Notes: generated by a model from the sequence alone, not told the origin. Positions 26,230 through 36,083 are shown, counted from the first letter of the stretch. The stretch: 64,000 nucleotides of DNA from Bradyrhizobium sp. WBOS07 (GCF_024585165.1 NZ_CP029008.1:3162001-3226000), one strand, 5' to 3'. Numbers and translations are program-made.

Positions 26230-26646
26230 TTACGCCGCCTCGGCTTCCTTTTCCTGCACCGGGCCTGAATCCTGGCCCTTGGCATCGACGTCGCGATCGA
26301 CGAACTCGATCACGGCCATCGCGGCGTTGTCGCCGTAGCGGAAGCCGGCCTTGATGATGCGGGTGTAGCCGCCCTGGCGGTCCTTGTAGCGGGTCGCCAG
26401 CGTGTCGAAGAGCTTCTTGACCATGTCGACGTCGCGCAGCTCCGAGATCGCCTGGCGGCGCAGCGACAGACCGCCCTTCTTGCCGAGAGTGACGAGCTTC
26501 TCGACGATCGGACGGAGCTCCTTGGCCTTCGGCAGCGTGGTGACGATCTGCTCGTGCTTGATCAGCGCGGCCGCCATGTTGGCGAACATCGCCTTGCGGT
26601 GCTCGGCCGTGCGGTTGAGCTTCCGATGAACCTTGCCGTGACGCAT
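26230..26646 (-). CDS. rplQ: 50S ribosomal protein L17
   Basis: This 138-residue protein is recognised by [21 protein letters not shown] at the N-terminus and the central [18 protein letters not shown]17 lies near the peptide exit tunnel of the large subunit. The C-terminal 15 residues are acidic ([11 protein letters not shown]), a usual alphaproteobacterial extension. It is the last gene of the superoperon, separated from rpoA by a family D repeat. Confidence 0.98.
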   Translation of the reverse strand: MRHGKVHRKLNRTAEHRKAMFANMAAALIKHEQIVTTLPKAKELRPIVEKLVTLGKKGGLSLRRQAISELRDVDMVKKLFDTLATRYKDRQGGYTRIIKAGFRYGDNAAMAVIEFVDRDVDAKGQDSGPVQEKEAEAA

Positions 26647-26722
26647 GTGAGTAGTCCTTCTCGATTGTGTCGCGGTGGTTCAGCGACTGGTTTCAGGTGG
26701 GCTTCCTGCGTTCGCCCAAGTC

Positions 26723-26792
26723 AGCGAGTGGCGATGGTGAGTAGCGAATAGATCTTCTTCCCCTATTCGCCACTCCCTGCTCGCCATTCGCT
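26723..26792. repeat. Family D inverted repeat, copy 2 (between rpoA and rplQ)
   Basis: GCGAGTGGCGATGGTGAGTAGCGAATAG on the left and CTATTCGCCACTCCCTGCTCGCC on the right. Arms pair over about 20 positions with few mismatches. The unit separates rpoA from rplQ in their common transcript. Confidence 0.72.
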
Positions 26793-27823
26793 CAGTAATG
26801 ATCCTCGAAGCGCTTGGCGAGCTCGTCGATGTTCTCCGGCGGCCAGCCCGGCACTTCCATGCCGAGATGCAGACCCATCTGGGCCAGCACTTCCTTGATC
26901 TCGTTCAGCGACTTGCGGCCGAAGTTCGGGGTGCGGAGCATTTCCGCTTCGCTCTTCTGCACGAGGTCGCCGATATAGACGATGTTGTCGTTCTTCAGGC
27001 AGTTGGCCGAACGCACCGACAGCTCGAGCTCGTCCACCTTCTTGAGGAAGGCCGGGTTGAAGGCGAGGTCCGGGATGATCTCCTGGGCGACTTCCTTGCG
27101 CGGCTCTTCGAAGTTGACGAAGACGTTGAGCTGGTCCTGCAGGATGCGGGCAGCGTAGGCCACCGAGTCATCCGGCGAGATGGCGCCGTTGGTCTCGATC
27201 GTCATGGTCAGCTTGTCGTAGTCGAGGATCTGGCCCTCGCGGGTGTTCTCGACCTTGTAGGAGACCTTGCGGACCGGCGAGTACAGGCTGTCGACCGGAA
27301 TCAGGCCGATCGGCGCATCCTCGGGACGGTTGCGCTCGGCGGGCACGTAGCCCTTGCCGGTGGCGACCGTGAACTCCATGCGGATCTCGGCGCCCTCGTC
27401 GAGGGTGCAGATCTGCAGGTCCGGGTTGAGCACGACGACGTCGCCGACGGTCTGGATGTCACCGGCGGTGACGACGCCGGGGCCCTGCTTCTTCACGACC
27501 ATGCGCTTGGGGCCTTCGCCCTGCATCTTGATCGAGATGTCCTTGATGTTGAGCACGATGTCGGTGACGTCCTCACGGACGCCCGCGATCGAGGAGAACT
27601 CGTGCAGCACGCCGTCAATGTGCACCGACTGCACCGCCGCGCCCTGAAGCGAGGAGAGCAGGATGCGGCGCAGCGCATTGCCGAGCGTCTGGCCGAAGCC
27701 ACGCTCGAGCGGCTCGGCGACGATCGTCGCGAAACGCGAGGAGTCGCTGCCGGGCGTAACCTGGAGCTTGTTCGGCCGAATCAGTTCTTGCCAATTTTTC
27801 TGGATCGTCACTGTTTCACCCAT
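26792..27823 (-). CDS. rpoA: RNA polymerase alpha subunit
   Basis: This 343-residue protein starts [17 protein letters not shown], matching rhizobial RpoA; a longer reading to 27904 is not supported. The N-terminal domain (1-235) carries the dimerisation and beta/beta' contacts ([17 protein letters not shown]). The C-terminal domain (about 255-330) contains [18 protein letters not shown], the DNA- and activator-binding alphaCTD. It sits between rpsK and rplQ as in most bacteria. There is no strong Shine-Dalgarno before the ATG, so translation may depend on coupling to rpsK. Confidence 0.98.
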   Translation of the reverse strand: MGETVTIQKNWQELIRPNKLQVTPGSDSSRFATIVAEPLERGFGQTLGNALRRILLSSLQGAAVQSVHIDGVLHEFSSIAGVREDVTDIVLNIKDISIKMQGEGPKRMVVKKQGPGVVTAGDIQTVGDVVVLNPDLQICTLDEGAEIRMEFTVATGKGYVPAERNRPEDAPIGLIPVDSLYSPVRKVSYKVENTREGQILDYDKLTMTIETNGAISPDDSVAYAARILQDQLNVFVNFEEPRKEVAQEIIPDLAFNPAFLKKVDELELSVRSANCLKNDNIVYIGDLVQKSEAEMLRTPNFGRKSLNEIKEVLAQMGLHLGMEVPGWPPENIDELAKRFEDHY

Positions 27824-27937
27824 ACAGGCCAGTCGAACTGCCATTGCAGACACTGGCGTTGGAGAAAGGCCGCAGGTCGCACCCGCGGCTTCTTGCAAAG
27901 TCATTGCGGGCGCCGATGCGCCCGCAACTCGTAAAAA

Positions 27938-28327
27938 TCAAACGCGACGACGCTTGCGCGGACGGCAACCGTTGTGCGGGATCGTGGTCACGTCGCGGAT
28001 CGAGGTGACGGTGAAGCCGGCGGCCTGAAGCGCGCGGAGCGCCGATTCGCGGCCCGAACCGGGACCGGCGACTTCGACTTCCAGCGTGCGCATGCCGTGC
28101 TCCTGCGCCTTCTTGGACACGTCCTCGGCGGCAACCTGCGCGGCGTACGGGGTCGACTTGCGCGAGCCCTTGAAGCCCATCGTGCCGGCGGAGGACCAGG
28201 CAATCGTGTTGCCCTGCGCGTCGGTGATGGTGATGGTCGTGTTGTTGAACGACGAGTTCACATGCGCGACGCCGGAGGCGATGTTCTTGCGCTCACGACG
28301 ACGAACGCGGGTGGCTTCCTTGCCCAT
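27938..28327 (-). CDS. rpsK: 30S ribosomal protein S11
   Basis: This 129-residue protein has the S11 signature of [20 protein letters not shown], then [17 protein letters not shown] and the C-terminal [19 protein letters not shown]. It sits on the platform of the small subunit next to S18 and contacts mRNA near the E site. It lies between rpsM and rpoA in the alpha operon. Confidence 0.98.
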   Translation of the reverse strand: MGKEATRVRRRERKNIASGVAHVNSSFNNTTITITDAQGNTIAWSSAGTMGFKGSRKSTPYAAQVAAEDVSKKAQEHGMRTLEVEVAGPGSGRESALRALQAAGFTVTSIRDVTTIPHNGCRPRKRRRV

Positions 28328-28449
28328 TGAGTCCCTTTCCTGAAGATCTCAAACGCCGCCGTAATGCCAGCGGCTACACCTGTGGAACGAAAGGCGCGCG
28401 GCGAACGGGCATCCCCGGTTCGCCGCACGCCGCGACTAGATTCGAAAAC

Positions 28450-28818
28450 TTACTTCTTCTTGCCGGCGATGGCTTTCGCCGGACCCTTGCGCGTGCGCGC
28501 ATTGGTGTGGGTGCGCTGGCCGCGCACCGGCAGACCGCGACGATGACGCAGACCGCGATAGCAGCCGAGGTCCATCAGACGCTTGATGTTGATACCGACC
28601 TCGCGGCGCAGGTCGCCCTCGACGAGATAGTCGCGGTCGATCACTTCGCGGATCTGGAGCACTTCAGCGTCGCTGAGCTGATTGACGCGACGATCCACGG
28701 GGATCTTCACCTTCTCCAGGATCTCACCGGCGATCTTCTGACCGATGCCATGGATGTACTGGAGCGCGATCAGCACGCGCTTGTTGGTGGGAATGTTCAC
28801 GCCGGCAATACGGGCCAC
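28450..28818 (-). CDS. rpsM: 30S ribosomal protein S13
   Basis: This 122-residue protein starts at a GTG (28818) with AGGAG upstream. [15 protein letters not shown], the central [21 protein letters not shown] and the C-terminal [17 protein letters not shown] identify S13. It contacts the P-site tRNA and L5 through bridge B1b. It is the first gene after the adk-rpsM gap, which contains a good promoter and two hairpins. Confidence 0.98.
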   Translation of the reverse strand: MARIAGVNIPTNKRVLIALQYIHGIGQKIAGEILEKVKIPVDRRVNQLSDAEVLQIREVIDRDYLVEGDLRREVGINIKRLMDLGCYRGLRHRRGLPVRGQRTHTNARTRKGPAKAIAGKKK

Positions 28819-28835
28819 GGCCTTCTCTCCTGTTG

Positions 28836-28855
28836 CCGATCCTCGTCAGGATCGG
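28836..28855. promoter_or_regulatory. Hairpin in the rpsM leader
   Basis: CCGATCC and GGATCGG with a 6-nt loop stand about 18 nt upstream of the rpsM GTG. Its stem would lie just before the ribosome site and could matter for translational feedback; in E. coli the alpha operon is repressed by S4 through a pseudoknot in the S13 leader. The analogy is only positional. Confidence 0.45.
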
Positions 28856-28967
28856 GCTTTAAGTGCTTGTGTTCTCGGGCAGGTGTTCACAAACGCGAAC
28901 ACGACGCCCTCCCCCGGTCTTCCTGGGGCCCGGCATCGTCTGAAACTATCCGACTTGGATGCGGGGC

Positions 28968-28997
28968 TTATTAGGGGATTCCGGGGGCTTTCGTCAA
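28968..28997 (-). promoter_or_regulatory. Sigma-70-like promoter for the rpsM-rpsK-rpoA-rplQ group
   Basis: On the minus strand, TTGACG (28992-28997), an 18-bp spacer, and TAATAA (28968-28973). It lies just past the adk stop codon and about 150 nt before rpsM, giving a long leader. An overlapping reading with 17 bp is CTAATA. Confidence 0.6.
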
Positions 28998-29003
28998 CCG
29001 CTG

Positions 29004-29906
29004 CTAGCGCTTGGCTCGCTTTTTCGTGACCTTTTTTGCAGCCTTCCTGGCACCCTTTTTGACCGCCTTTTTGGCGGCCTTCTTGGTGGCCTTCTTGACC
29101 GTCTTCTTGACGGTCTTCCTTGCTGCTGTCTTGGAACGCTTGACGGTCTTCTTGGCCGCCTTTTTGACGGATTTGGCTGGTTTGGCGGCCTTTTTGGCTG
29201 CTTTCACCGCCTTCTTGGCCGATTTCTTCGCCGCCTTGGTCTTTTTGGCCGGGGCGGCCTTGGCCGCGCTCCTGGTCTTTGCCTTGGTGGCTTCCTTGGC
29301 CTGCATCTTGGCGCCAGCCGCGCCCAATGCCTGGAGCTGGCGATCGATGGCGCGGGTGACCTCGTCGATGGCCATCATGCCGTCGATGGTGGAGAGCTTC
29401 CGGCGCTCGGAATAGTAGTGAATCAGCGGTTCCGTCTGGCTGCGGTAGCTGGCTAACCGCTTGGTCAGGACCTCCGGCGTGTCGTCGAGCCGGACCTCCT
29501 CGCCGCGCTCCCGCATCTGGGCGACGCGGGTCTCGACACGGTGCAGGAGCGCGCTCTCGTTGACGCGGAGCTCGATCACGGCGTCCAGCTTGAGGCGCTT
29601 GTCCTTGAGCAGCTCGTCCAGCGCCTCGGCCTGCGGCACGGTGCGCGGGAAGCCGTCGAGGATGAAACCATTCTGGGCATCCGGCTGATCGATGCGATCG
29701 GAGATGATTCCGACCACGACCTCGTCGGGCACGAGGCCGCCGCTGGCCATGATCTCCTTGGCCTTCAGCCCGACCGGCGTTCCGGCCGCAACCGCGGCAC
29801 GCAGCATATCGCCGGTCGAGAGCTGGACGATGCCGTAGCGCTGCACCAGCAGCTGCGCCTGCGTCCCCTTGCCCGACCCCGGCGGTCCCAGAAGTATAAT
29901 TCTCAT
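29004..29906 (-). CDS. adk: Adenylate kinase with histone H1-like lysine-rich tail
   Basis: The protein is 300 residues against about 190-220 for bacterial Adk. Residues 1-203 form a normal kinase: P-loop GPPGSGKGT at 7-15, [32 protein letters not shown], and a short lid between RETRVAQ-like and [10 protein letters not shown], with no zinc Cys. It catalyses ATP+AMP = 2 ADP. Residues about 204-300 are a tail with 39 Lys and 6 Arg in 97 positions, built from KKAAKK/KKAVKK units separated by Ala/Val/Thr, with one acidic residue. Such tails occur in H1-like and some HU-like proteins and would bind nucleic acid. The start at 29906 is preferred to the 25-residue longer reading. Confidence 0.95.
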   Translation of the reverse strand: MRIILLGPPGSGKGTQAQLLVQRYGIVQLSTGDMLRAAVAAGTPVGLKAKEIMASGGLVPDEVVVGIISDRIDQPDAQNGFILDGFPRTVPQAEALDELLKDKRLKLDAVIELRVNESALLHRVETRVAQMRERGEEVRLDDTPEVLTKRLASYRSQTEPLIHYYSERRKLSTIDGMMAIDEVTRAIDRQLQALGAAGAKMQAKEATKAKTRSAAKAAPAKKTKAAKKSAKKAVKAAKKAAKPAKSVKKAAKKTVKRSKTAARKTVKKTVKKATKKAAKKAVKKGARKAAKKVTKKRAKR

Positions 29907-30110
29907 CGGCGTACGCCCCCCGGATTGGTGAGCGATACGTCGCGCACCTGTGTTTGAAAAATCGCGAACAGTGCAAACCACAATCGGCGCTGCACCGCTA
30001 CCCTACCATAGAGGAGCAGATGGGTGGACGCCAAGAAGGGCTTTGAAATCAGTGATTGCAGAGCCAGTGGGAGCAGCTCTGCCGAAGCGACCGAACGATC
30101 GCCTCAGGGG

Positions 30111-30155
30111 CCGCGCGCTGCTCGCGCGGCGAATCGGCGGCGCGGTCGCGCCGCC
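30111..30155. repeat. Two adjacent GC palindromes between secY and adk
   Basis: CCGCGCG/CGCGCGG around 5 nt (30111-30129) and GGCGGCGCG/CGCGCCGCC around 2 nt (30136-30155). They lie in the 263-bp secY-adk gap, where most spacings of the superoperon are under 50 bp, and may act as a processing or attenuation site. Confidence 0.5.
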
Positions 30156-30169
30156 TTCAGAGCACGCCT

Positions 30170-31501
30170 TTAGCGGCGGCGGCCGCGCAGCTTCGACTTC
30201 CGGATCAGGCCTTCATACTGGTGCGCCAGCAGATAGCCCTGCACCTGTGCCACCGTATCCATGGTGACGCTGACGACGATCAGCAGCGAGGTGCCGCCGA
30301 AGTAGAACGGCACCGAGGCATAGGAGATCAGGATCTCCGGGATCAAGCAGACGATCGCCAGATAGATCGCGCCGAGCACGGTGATGCGCGAGAGCACATA
30401 GTCGATATATTCCGCGGTGCGCTCGCCGGGCCGGATGCCCGGAATGAAGCCGCCGTGCTTCTTCAGATTGTCCGCGGTCTCGGTCGGGTTGAACACGATC
30501 GCGGTGTAGAAGAAGGCGAAGAACACGATAAGCGCCAGATACATGAACAGGAACAGCGGACGGCCGTGACCGAGCTGGGTGGTGATCCACTGGAACCATT
30601 CCGGCCCACTGCCGGCGTTGAAATTCGCGACCGTCGTCGGCAGCAGCAGCAGCGAGGACGCGAAGATTGGCGGGATCACACCGGAAGTGTTGAGCTTGAG
30701 CGGCAGATGCGAGGACTGGCCCTCGAACATCTTGTTGCCGACCTGGCGCTTCGGATACTGGATCAGGAGGCGGCGCTGCGCGCGCTCCATGAACACGATG
30801 AAGGCGATCACGGCGACGGCCATGATGATGACGACCAGAATCAGGCCGGTCGACATCGCGCCCTGACGGCCGAGCTCGAGCATGTTGGCGAGCGCGGCGG
30901 GCAGCTCGGCGACGATGCCCGCGAGAATGATCAGCGAGATGCCGTTGCCGATGCCGCGCGAGGTGATCTGCTCGCCCAGCCACATCAGGAACATGGTGCC
31001 GCCGGTCAGCGTGACAGAGGTCGAGAGCAGGAAGAACAATCCGGGCTCGCTGACGACATTGCCGGCGCCCTGAAGTCCTACCGCGATGCCGTAGGACTGG
31101 AACGCGGCCAAAATCACCGTGAGAAAGCGGGTATACTGATTCAGCGTCTTGCGGCCGGCTTCGCCTTCCTTCTTCAGCGCCTCGAGCTGCGGCGAGACGG
31201 TGGTGAGAAGCTGGATGATGATCGAGGCCGAGATATACGGCATGATGTTCAGCGCGAAGATCGCCATGCGGTTGATGCCACCGCCCGCGAACATGTTGAA
31301 CATGCCGAGGATGCCGCCGGCCTGCGAGCGGAACACCTGTTCCCAGGCACTCGGGTCGATGCCGGGCAGCGGAATGTAGGTCCCGAGCCGATAAACGAGC
31401 AGCGCACCCAGGGTGAACCAGATGCGCTTCTTCAGTTCGTCGGCCTTGGCGAACGCACTGAAATTGAGATTGGCTGCCAGTTGTTCCGCTGCAGAGGCCA
31501 T
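30170..31501 (-). CDS. secY: Protein translocase subunit SecY
   Basis: This 443-residue polytopic protein has ten membrane helices. Visible SecY landmarks are LGALLVYRLGTYIPLPGID in TM1/plug region, GIGNGISLIILAGIV, and the C-terminal PFYFGGTSLLIVVSVTMDTVAQVQGY. It forms the protein-conducting channel with SecE and SecG in the inner membrane. It is between rplO and adk, as usual. Confidence 0.98.
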   Translation of the reverse strand: MASAAEQLAANLNFSAFAKADELKKRIWFTLGALLVYRLGTYIPLPGIDPSAWEQVFRSQAGGILGMFNMFAGGGINRMAIFALNIMPYISASIIIQLLTTVSPQLEALKKEGEAGRKTLNQYTRFLTVILAAFQSYGIAVGLQGAGNVVSEPGLFFLLSTSVTLTGGTMFLMWLGEQITSRGIGNGISLIILAGIVAELPAALANMLELGRQGAMSTGLILVVIIMAVAVIAFIVFMERAQRRLLIQYPKRQVGNKMFEGQSSHLPLKLNTSGVIPPIFASSLLLLPTTVANFNAGSGPEWFQWITTQLGHGRPLFLFMYLALIVFFAFFYTAIVFNPTETADNLKKHGGFIPGIRPGERTAEYIDYVLSRITVLGAIYLAIVCLIPEILISYASVPFYFGGTSLLIVVSVTMDTVAQVQGYLLAHQYEGLIRKSKLRGRRR

Positions 31502-31620
31502 CTTGGACTTTCTCCCGCCGCCTATCGCGCCGTCATGCCCGCGGCCGGGCTACATTATACCGGACACCGGACATTATCTGGGGCTCGGCTTCGATAAGTC
31601 CATCGTCCCACATACGTAAA

Positions 31621-31639
31621 GGCCCGCGCGCCGCGGGCC
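31621..31639 (-). terminator. GC-rich hairpin between rplO and secY
   Basis: GGCCCGC and GCGGGCC with a 5-nt loop are followed on the minus strand by TTTACG. It is about 14 nt past the rplO stop. The short T-run suggests attenuation rather than full termination. Confidence 0.45.
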
Positions 31640-31652
31640 GATGACGCAGTTG

Positions 31653-32138
31653 TTACGCCGCCTCGCCTTCTTCCTTGGCAGGGGCGAGAATCTTCACCGA
31701 TCCGCCGGCCTTCTCGACCGCTTCGATCGCGGTCTTGCTGGCGCCGTGGACTTCGATGTTGAGCTTGGACTTGAGCTCGCCACGGCCGAGCAACCGCAGG
31801 CCGCCCTTGGCGCGGCGCAGCACGCCGCCCTTCACCAGGGCCTCGACGTTCACGACGCTGCCGGCGTCGATCTTCTTGGCATCGACCGCTTCCTGGAGCC
31901 GATCGAGATTGATCTCGGCGAACTCGACGCGGAAGATGTTGTTGAAGCCGCGCTTGGGCAGACGGCGATGCATCGGCATCTGGCCGCCTTCGAAACCCTT
32001 GATGCGCACGCCGGACCGCGCGGTCTGGCCCTTGCCGCCGCGGCCGGACTGCTTGCCCTTGCCCGAACCGATGCCGCGGCCGACGCGCATACGCTTCTTG
32101 CGCGAGCCGGCGTTGTCGGCGATATCGCTGAGCTTCAT
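31653..32138 (-). CDS. rplO: 50S ribosomal protein L15
   Basis: This 161-residue protein has [20 protein letters not shown] followed by the Gly-rich [19 protein letters not shown] and, later, [17 protein letters not shown], all diagnostic of L15. It binds domain II/V of 23S rRNA late in assembly. It is followed by a hairpin and secY. Confidence 0.98.
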   Translation of the reverse strand: MKLSDIADNAGSRKKRMRVGRGIGSGKGKQSGRGGKGQTARSGVRIKGFEGGQMPMHRRLPKRGFNNIFRVEFAEINLDRLQEAVDAKKIDAGSVVNVEALVKGGVLRRAKGGLRLLGRGELKSKLNIEVHGASKTAIEAVEKAGGSVKILAPAKEEGEAA

Positions 32139-32214
32139 CGCCCTTCTCCTTGTGTCTTGCGCCTGATCTTCGCCGAAAACGGGTAGCCCGCTGTTCGGGA
32201 TCGTGCGCCTTTGC

Positions 32215-32409
32215 TTACTTCTCGTCGACGATGCGGACGAGATGGTGAACCTTCTCGATCATGCCACGAACCGCCGGGGTATCGGGCAGTTCGCTGGTGC
32301 GGCCGATCTTGTTGAGCTTGAGCCCGATCAGCGTCGAGCGCTGCGAGTGATGGCGGCGGATCGCGCTGCCAGTCTGCTCGAGCTTGATCGTCTTTGCGGC
32401 CTTGGCCAT
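32215..32409 (-). CDS. rpmD: 50S ribosomal protein L30
   Basis: This 64-residue protein has the L30 pattern of [28 protein letters not shown] and [13 protein letters not shown]30 is a small peripheral protein of the large subunit. It lies 25 nt downstream of rpsE and 76 nt upstream of rplO. Confidence 0.97.
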   Translation of the reverse strand: MAKAAKTIKLEQTGSAIRRHHSQRSTLIGLKLNKIGRTSELPDTPAVRGMIEKVHHLVRIVDEK

Positions 32410-32434
32410 GGGAGTCTACTCCGAAAAGCTTCCG

Positions 32435-33031
32435 TTAGTCGGCAGCCGCCTCGGCGTCGCCACCGATACGGCGGGACTGGAGGGTGGACACCTTGATATT
32501 GCGGCGGGCAGCGACCGAGCGCGGCGAGTCCTGGTGCTTCAGCGCGTCGAAGGTCGCACGAACCATGTTGTAGGGGTTCGACGAGCCGATCGACTTCGCC
32601 ACCACGTCCTGGACGCCGAGCGTCTCGAACACGGCGCGCATCGGACCGCCGGCGATGATGCCGGTACCGGCCGGCGCCGCGCGCAGGTAGACGCGGCCCG
32701 CGCCATGACGGCCGGCGATGTCGTGATGCAGCGTGCGGCCCTCGCGCAGCGACACGCGGGTCAGGTTGCGCTTGGCAGATTCGGTGGCCTTGCGGATCGC
32801 CTCGGGCACTTCGCGCGCCTTGCCGTGACCGAAGCCGGCGCGGCCCTTCTGGTCGCCGATCACAACCAGCGCTGCGAAACCGAAGCGCTTGCCGCCCTTG
32901 ACGACCTTGGCCACGCGATTGATGTGGACGAGCTTGTCGACGAACTCGCTGTCGCGCTCCTCGCGCTCCCTGCGTTCACGTCCGCCGCCGCGTTGATCGC
33001 GTCCACCACGTTGTTCGCGTTCAGCTGCCAT
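32435..33031 (-). CDS. rpsE: 30S ribosomal protein S5 with RGG-rich N-terminus
   Basis: This protein is 198 residues long. From residue 28 it is a normal S5: [42 protein letters not shown], and [20 protein letters not shown] C-terminal half. S5 lies at the mRNA entry and takes part in decoding fidelity. Residues 1-27 are an added charged segment with RGG and [11 protein letters not shown] motifs, disordered and probably on the surface. Extensions at this end are known in alphaproteobacteria. Confidence 0.98.
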   Translation of the reverse strand: MAAEREQRGGRDQRGGGRERREREERDSEFVDKLVHINRVAKVVKGGKRFGFAALVVIGDQKGRAGFGHGKAREVPEAIRKATESAKRNLTRVSLREGRTLHHDIAGRHGAGRVYLRAAPAGTGIIAGGPMRAVFETLGVQDVVAKSIGSSNPYNMVRATFDALKHQDSPRSVAARRNIKVSTLQSRRIGGDAEAAAD

Positions 33032-33078
33032 GGTTTTTCCAATCCTTCAGAGGCTTACGCCTCAATCCTCAAATTCCG

Positions 33079-33441
33079 TTAGAAGCTCAGCCCACTCTCA
33101 CGCGCAGCGTCGGCAAGAGCCTTGACGCGCCCGTGATAGAGGTAGCTGCCGCGATCGAACACGACTTCCTTGACACCCTTCTCGGCGGCGCGCTCGGCCA
33201 GCAGCTTGCCGACCGCCTTCGCCGCATCGATGTCGGCGCCGGTCTTGCCGCCGTCGCGCATCGACTTCTCGAGCGAGGAGGCAGAGGCCAGCGTCTCGCC
33301 CTTCAGGTCGTCGATGACCTGGGCGTAGATGTGCTTGGACGAGCGGAACACCGACAGACGCGGACGACCACCACCGGAGCGGCGCAGCTTCAGCCGCACA
33401 CTCCGCTTGCGCCGGGCATTGGTAACCTTGGCTTTGGACAT
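33079..33441 (-). CDS. rplR: 50S ribosomal protein L18
   Basis: This 120-residue protein has a basic N-terminal tail ([21 protein letters not shown]) followed by the L18 fold with [28 protein letters not shown] and [26 protein letters not shown]. L18 binds 5S rRNA together with L5. It is between rplF and rpsE. Confidence 0.98.
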   Translation of the reverse strand: MSKAKVTNARRKRSVRLKLRRSGGGRPRLSVFRSSKHIYAQVIDDLKGETLASASSLEKSMRDGGKTGADIDAAKAVGKLLAERAAEKGVKEVVFDRGSYLYHGRVKALADAARESGLSF

Positions 33442-33452
33442 GACCGGCTCCG

Positions 33453-33986
33453 TTACTTCTTCTTGCCTTCCTTGCGGAAGATGAATTCGCCAACATACTT
33501 CACGCCCTTGCCCTTGTAGGGCTCCGGCGGGCGATAGCTGCGGATCTCGGCCGCGACCTGGCCGACACGCTGGATGTCGCTGCCCGACACCGTGATCTCG
33601 GTCGGCTTCGGCACCGCGATCGTGATCCCTTCCGGGATCGCGTAGACCACGTCGTGGCTGTAACCGAGCGCGAGCTGCAGGTTCTTGCCCTGCATCGCGG
33701 CGCGGTAACCGACGCCGGTGATCTCGAGCTTCTTCTCGAAGCCCTTGGTGACGCCTTCGACCAGATTCGCGACCTGGGCGCGAGCGGTCCCGTAAAGCGC
33801 ACGCGCGCGATTGGTCTCGAAGCGCGGCTGAACCTTGATCTGGCCGCTCTCGAGCTTCACCTCGACGTCGTCATGGACGACGAACTGAAGCTGGCCCTTC
33901 GGCCCCTTCATCTTGACGGTCTGCCCATCGACGGTCGCGGTAACACCCGACGGCACCGCCACAGGCCTTTTGCCAACACGTGACAT
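33453..33986 (-). CDS. rplF: 50S ribosomal protein L6
   Basis: This 177-residue protein starts [21 protein letters not shown]; a 17-residue longer reading is not L6-like. The second domain carries the diagnostic [20 protein letters not shown]6 lies near the factor-binding site and the sarcin-ricin loop. Confidence 0.98.
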   Translation of the reverse strand: MSRVGKRPVAVPSGVTATVDGQTVKMKGPKGQLQFVVHDDVEVKLESGQIKVQPRFETNRARALYGTARAQVANLVEGVTKGFEKKLEITGVGYRAAMQGKNLQLALGYSHDVVYAIPEGITIAVPKPTEITVSGSDIQRVGQVAAEIRSYRPPEPYKGKGVKYVGEFIFRKEGKKK

Positions 33987-34002
33987 GGATGAAAAATCCT
34001 TC

Positions 34003-34401
34003 TCAGAACACCGTGAAGAGGACTTCACCGCCCACATTCGCGTCGCGCGCGCTGTGGTCGGCCATGATCCCCTTCGGCGTCGACAACACCGAAATGCCGA
34101 GCCCGTTGTTGACCCGCGGCAGGTTCTTCACCGAGGCGTAGACACGGCGCCCGGGCTTGGAGACACGTTCGATCTCGCGGATGACAGGCTCGCCGTCGAA
34201 ATACTTCAGCTCGATCTCGATCTCGCTGCGGCCCGAGGAATGCTCGAGCGTGGCGTACCCGCGGATGTAACCCTCGGTCTTGAGGACCTCGAGCACGTTC
34301 TCGCGCATCTTCGAGCCGGGCGTGGAGACCTTGCTCTTCGAGCGCATCTGCGCATTGCGGATACGGGTGATCAGATCGCTGATTGGATCGTGCGTCGACA
34401 T
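34003..34401 (-). CDS. rpsH: 30S ribosomal protein S8
   Basis: This 132-residue protein has [21 protein letters not shown] at the N-terminus and [24 protein letters not shown] at the C-terminus, both diagnostic. S8 binds the central domain of 16S rRNA and in E. coli represses the spc operon by binding its mRNA near rplE. Confidence 0.98.
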   Translation of the reverse strand: MSTHDPISDLITRIRNAQMRSKSKVSTPGSKMRENVLEVLKTEGYIRGYATLEHSSGRSEIEIELKYFDGEPVIREIERVSKPGRRVYASVKNLPRVNNGLGISVLSTPKGIMADHSARDANVGGEVLFTVF

Positions 34402-34415
34402 CTAAACGACCCTCC

Positions 34416-34721
34416 TTACCAGCTGGACTTCACGAGGCCCGGGACCATGCCCTTGGAGCCAAGTTCGCGCAGCGCGATACGGGACAGCTTGTTCTTGCGG
34501 TAGTTCGAGCGCGGACGGCCCGACAGCTCGCAACGCAGGCGGATGCGGGTCGCCGACGAATTGCGCGGCATTTCCGCCAGCTTCAGGGTCGCGGCGAACC
34601 GCTCCTCCATCGGCAGCGTCTTGTCGGCGATGATCGCCTTCAACCGCTCGCGCTTGGCGGCGGCGTTCTTCACCATCCGCTTGCGCCGGTTGTTCTTCTC
34701 GACTGAACTCTTCTTTGCCAT
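34416..34721 (-). CDS. rpsN: 30S ribosomal protein S14 (zinc-free type)
   Basis: This 101-residue, long-form S14 has [19 protein letters not shown], and [23 protein letters not shown]. The paired CXXC of the zinc-binding short form is missing; one Cys remains. It binds the 16S 3' major domain. It is located between rplE and rpsH. Confidence 0.98.
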   Translation of the reverse strand: MAKKSSVEKNNRRKRMVKNAAAKRERLKAIIADKTLPMEERFAATLKLAEMPRNSSATRIRLRCELSGRPRSNYRKNKLSRIALRELGSKGMVPGLVKSSW

Positions 34722-34767
34722 GCTTGGCTCCTGGGTATCCGCGTTTGAGAGGCTTTAGGTCAGCGTC

Positions 34768-35325
34768 TCACTGCCGGAACGGGAAATTGAAAGCGGTCAA
34801 CAAGGCCCTCGCCTCTTCGTCGGTCTTGGCCGTGGTGCAGACGGTGATGTCCATGCCGCGGGCTTCCGTGACCTTGTCGAAGTCGATCTCGGGGAAAATG
34901 ATGTGCTCCTTGATGCCGAGCGAGTAATTGCCGCGGCCGTCGAAGCTCTTCGGGTTCAGGCCGCGGAAGTCGCGGACGCGCGGCAGCGCGACCGTGACCA
35001 GGCGATCGATGAACTCGTACATCCGGGCCTTGCGCAGCGTGACCTTGCAGCCGATCGGCTGGTTCTCGCGCAGCTTGAAGGTCGCGATCGCGACCCGCGA
35101 ATAGGTCACGATCGCCTTCTGGCCGGCGATCTGGGTCAATTCGGCAGCGGCGGTCTCGGCCTTCTTGCGGTCGTTGACGCTGTCGCCGACGCCCATGTTC
35201 AGCACGACCTTGTCCAGGCGCGGAACCTGCATGACGTTCTCATAACCGAACTTCTCGGTCAGAGCCGTGCGGATATTCGCGTCGTATTCCGCGCGCAGGC
35301 GCGGGGTGTAAGCGGCCTCAGCCAT
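34768..35325 (-). CDS. rplE: 50S ribosomal protein L5
   Basis: This 185-residue protein starts [40 protein letters not shown], the central [21 protein letters not shown] and [11 protein letters not shown] identify L5. It binds 5S rRNA and forms bridge B1b with S13. Its 5' end overlaps the 3' end of rplX by 8 nt. Confidence 0.98.
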   Translation of the reverse strand: MAEAAYTPRLRAEYDANIRTALTEKFGYENVMQVPRLDKVVLNMGVGDSVNDRKKAETAAAELTQIAGQKAIVTYSRVAIATFKLRENQPIGCKVTLRKARMYEFIDRLVTVALPRVRDFRGLNPKSFDGRGNYSLGIKEHIIFPEIDFDKVTEARGMDITVCTTAKTDEEARALLTAFNFPFRQ

Positions 35326-35632
35326 CGATCTCAGCTCCCGAGCTCTTGGCGATGCGGACCTTCTTGCCGTCCGCCAGAATCTTGAATCCGACGCGGGTCG
35401 GCTTTCCGTCCTTGCCGACATACGCGATGTTGGACAGTTGGATCGGCGACTCCTTGGAGATGATGCCGCCCTCCTGGGCCTGCGTCTGCTTCTGGTGACG
35501 CTTGACCATGTTGATGCCGCGCACCAGCGCCGTGCCGGCGTCGGGACGCACCTCGAACACTTCGCCGGTCCGGCCCTTGTCGCGACCGGTCAGCACGACG
35601 ACCTTGTCGCCCTTGCGGATCTTCGCAGCCAT
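35318..35632 (-). CDS. rplX: 50S ribosomal protein L24
   Basis: This 104-residue protein begins with a KOW motif ([22 protein letters not shown]), followed by [13 protein letters not shown] and a basic end. L24 starts large-subunit assembly at the 5' end of 23S rRNA. It overlaps rplE by 8 nt downstream and rplN by 1 nt upstream (TGATG), so all three are translationally coupled. Confidence 0.98.
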   Translation of the reverse strand: MAAKIRKGDKVVVLTGRDKGRTGEVFEVRPDAGTALVRGINMVKRHQKQTQAQEGGIISKESPIQLSNIAYVGKDGKPTRVGFKILADGKKVRIAKSSGAEIDG

Positions 35633-36000
35633 CACAGCACCTCCGGCGCGAGCGAGATGATCTTCATGTGGTTCTTGGCGCGCAGCTCGCGCGGCACGGG
35701 CCCGAAGATACGGGTGCCGACCGGCTCGGACTGATTGTTGATCAGAACGGCGGCGTTGCGGTCGAAGCGGATGACCGAACCGTCGGCGCGGCGGATGTCC
35801 TTGCGGACGCGCACCACGACGGCCTTCATCACGTCGCCCTTCTTCACCTTGCCACGCGGAATCGCTTCCTTGATCGAGACGACGATGATGTCGCCGATCG
35901 TGGCGTAGCGGCGCTTGGAGCCTCCGAGCACCTTGATACACATGACACGGCGTGCGCCAGAATTGTCGGCCACGTCGAGGTTGGTCTGCATCTGAATCAT
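35632..36000 (-). CDS. rplN: 50S ribosomal protein L14
   Basis: This 122-residue protein has [27 protein letters not shown] and the diagnostic [23 protein letters not shown]14 forms bridges with 16S rRNA and binds the silencing factor RsfS. The start at 36000 is used; a longer reading is not conserved. Confidence 0.98.
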   Translation of the reverse strand: MIQMQTNLDVADNSGARRVMCIKVLGGSKRRYATIGDIIVVSIKEAIPRGKVKKGDVMKAVVVRVRKDIRRADGSVIRFDRNAAVLINNQSEPVGTRIFGPVPRELRAKNHMKIISLAPEVL

Positions 36001-36083
36001 TGATGCACCTCGTCCTCTTCTCTTTGCGCCAGCCCAGCCGGCGCTCAACATTTCCCTGAAGTCAGTCGGCTAAAGCCAACAGA

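Noticed and set aside
29011..29456. Plus-strand frames opposite the adk tail rich in Phe/Leu/Ala
   Set aside because: They result from the Lys/Ala codon repeats of the Adk tail read backwards; not membrane protein genes.
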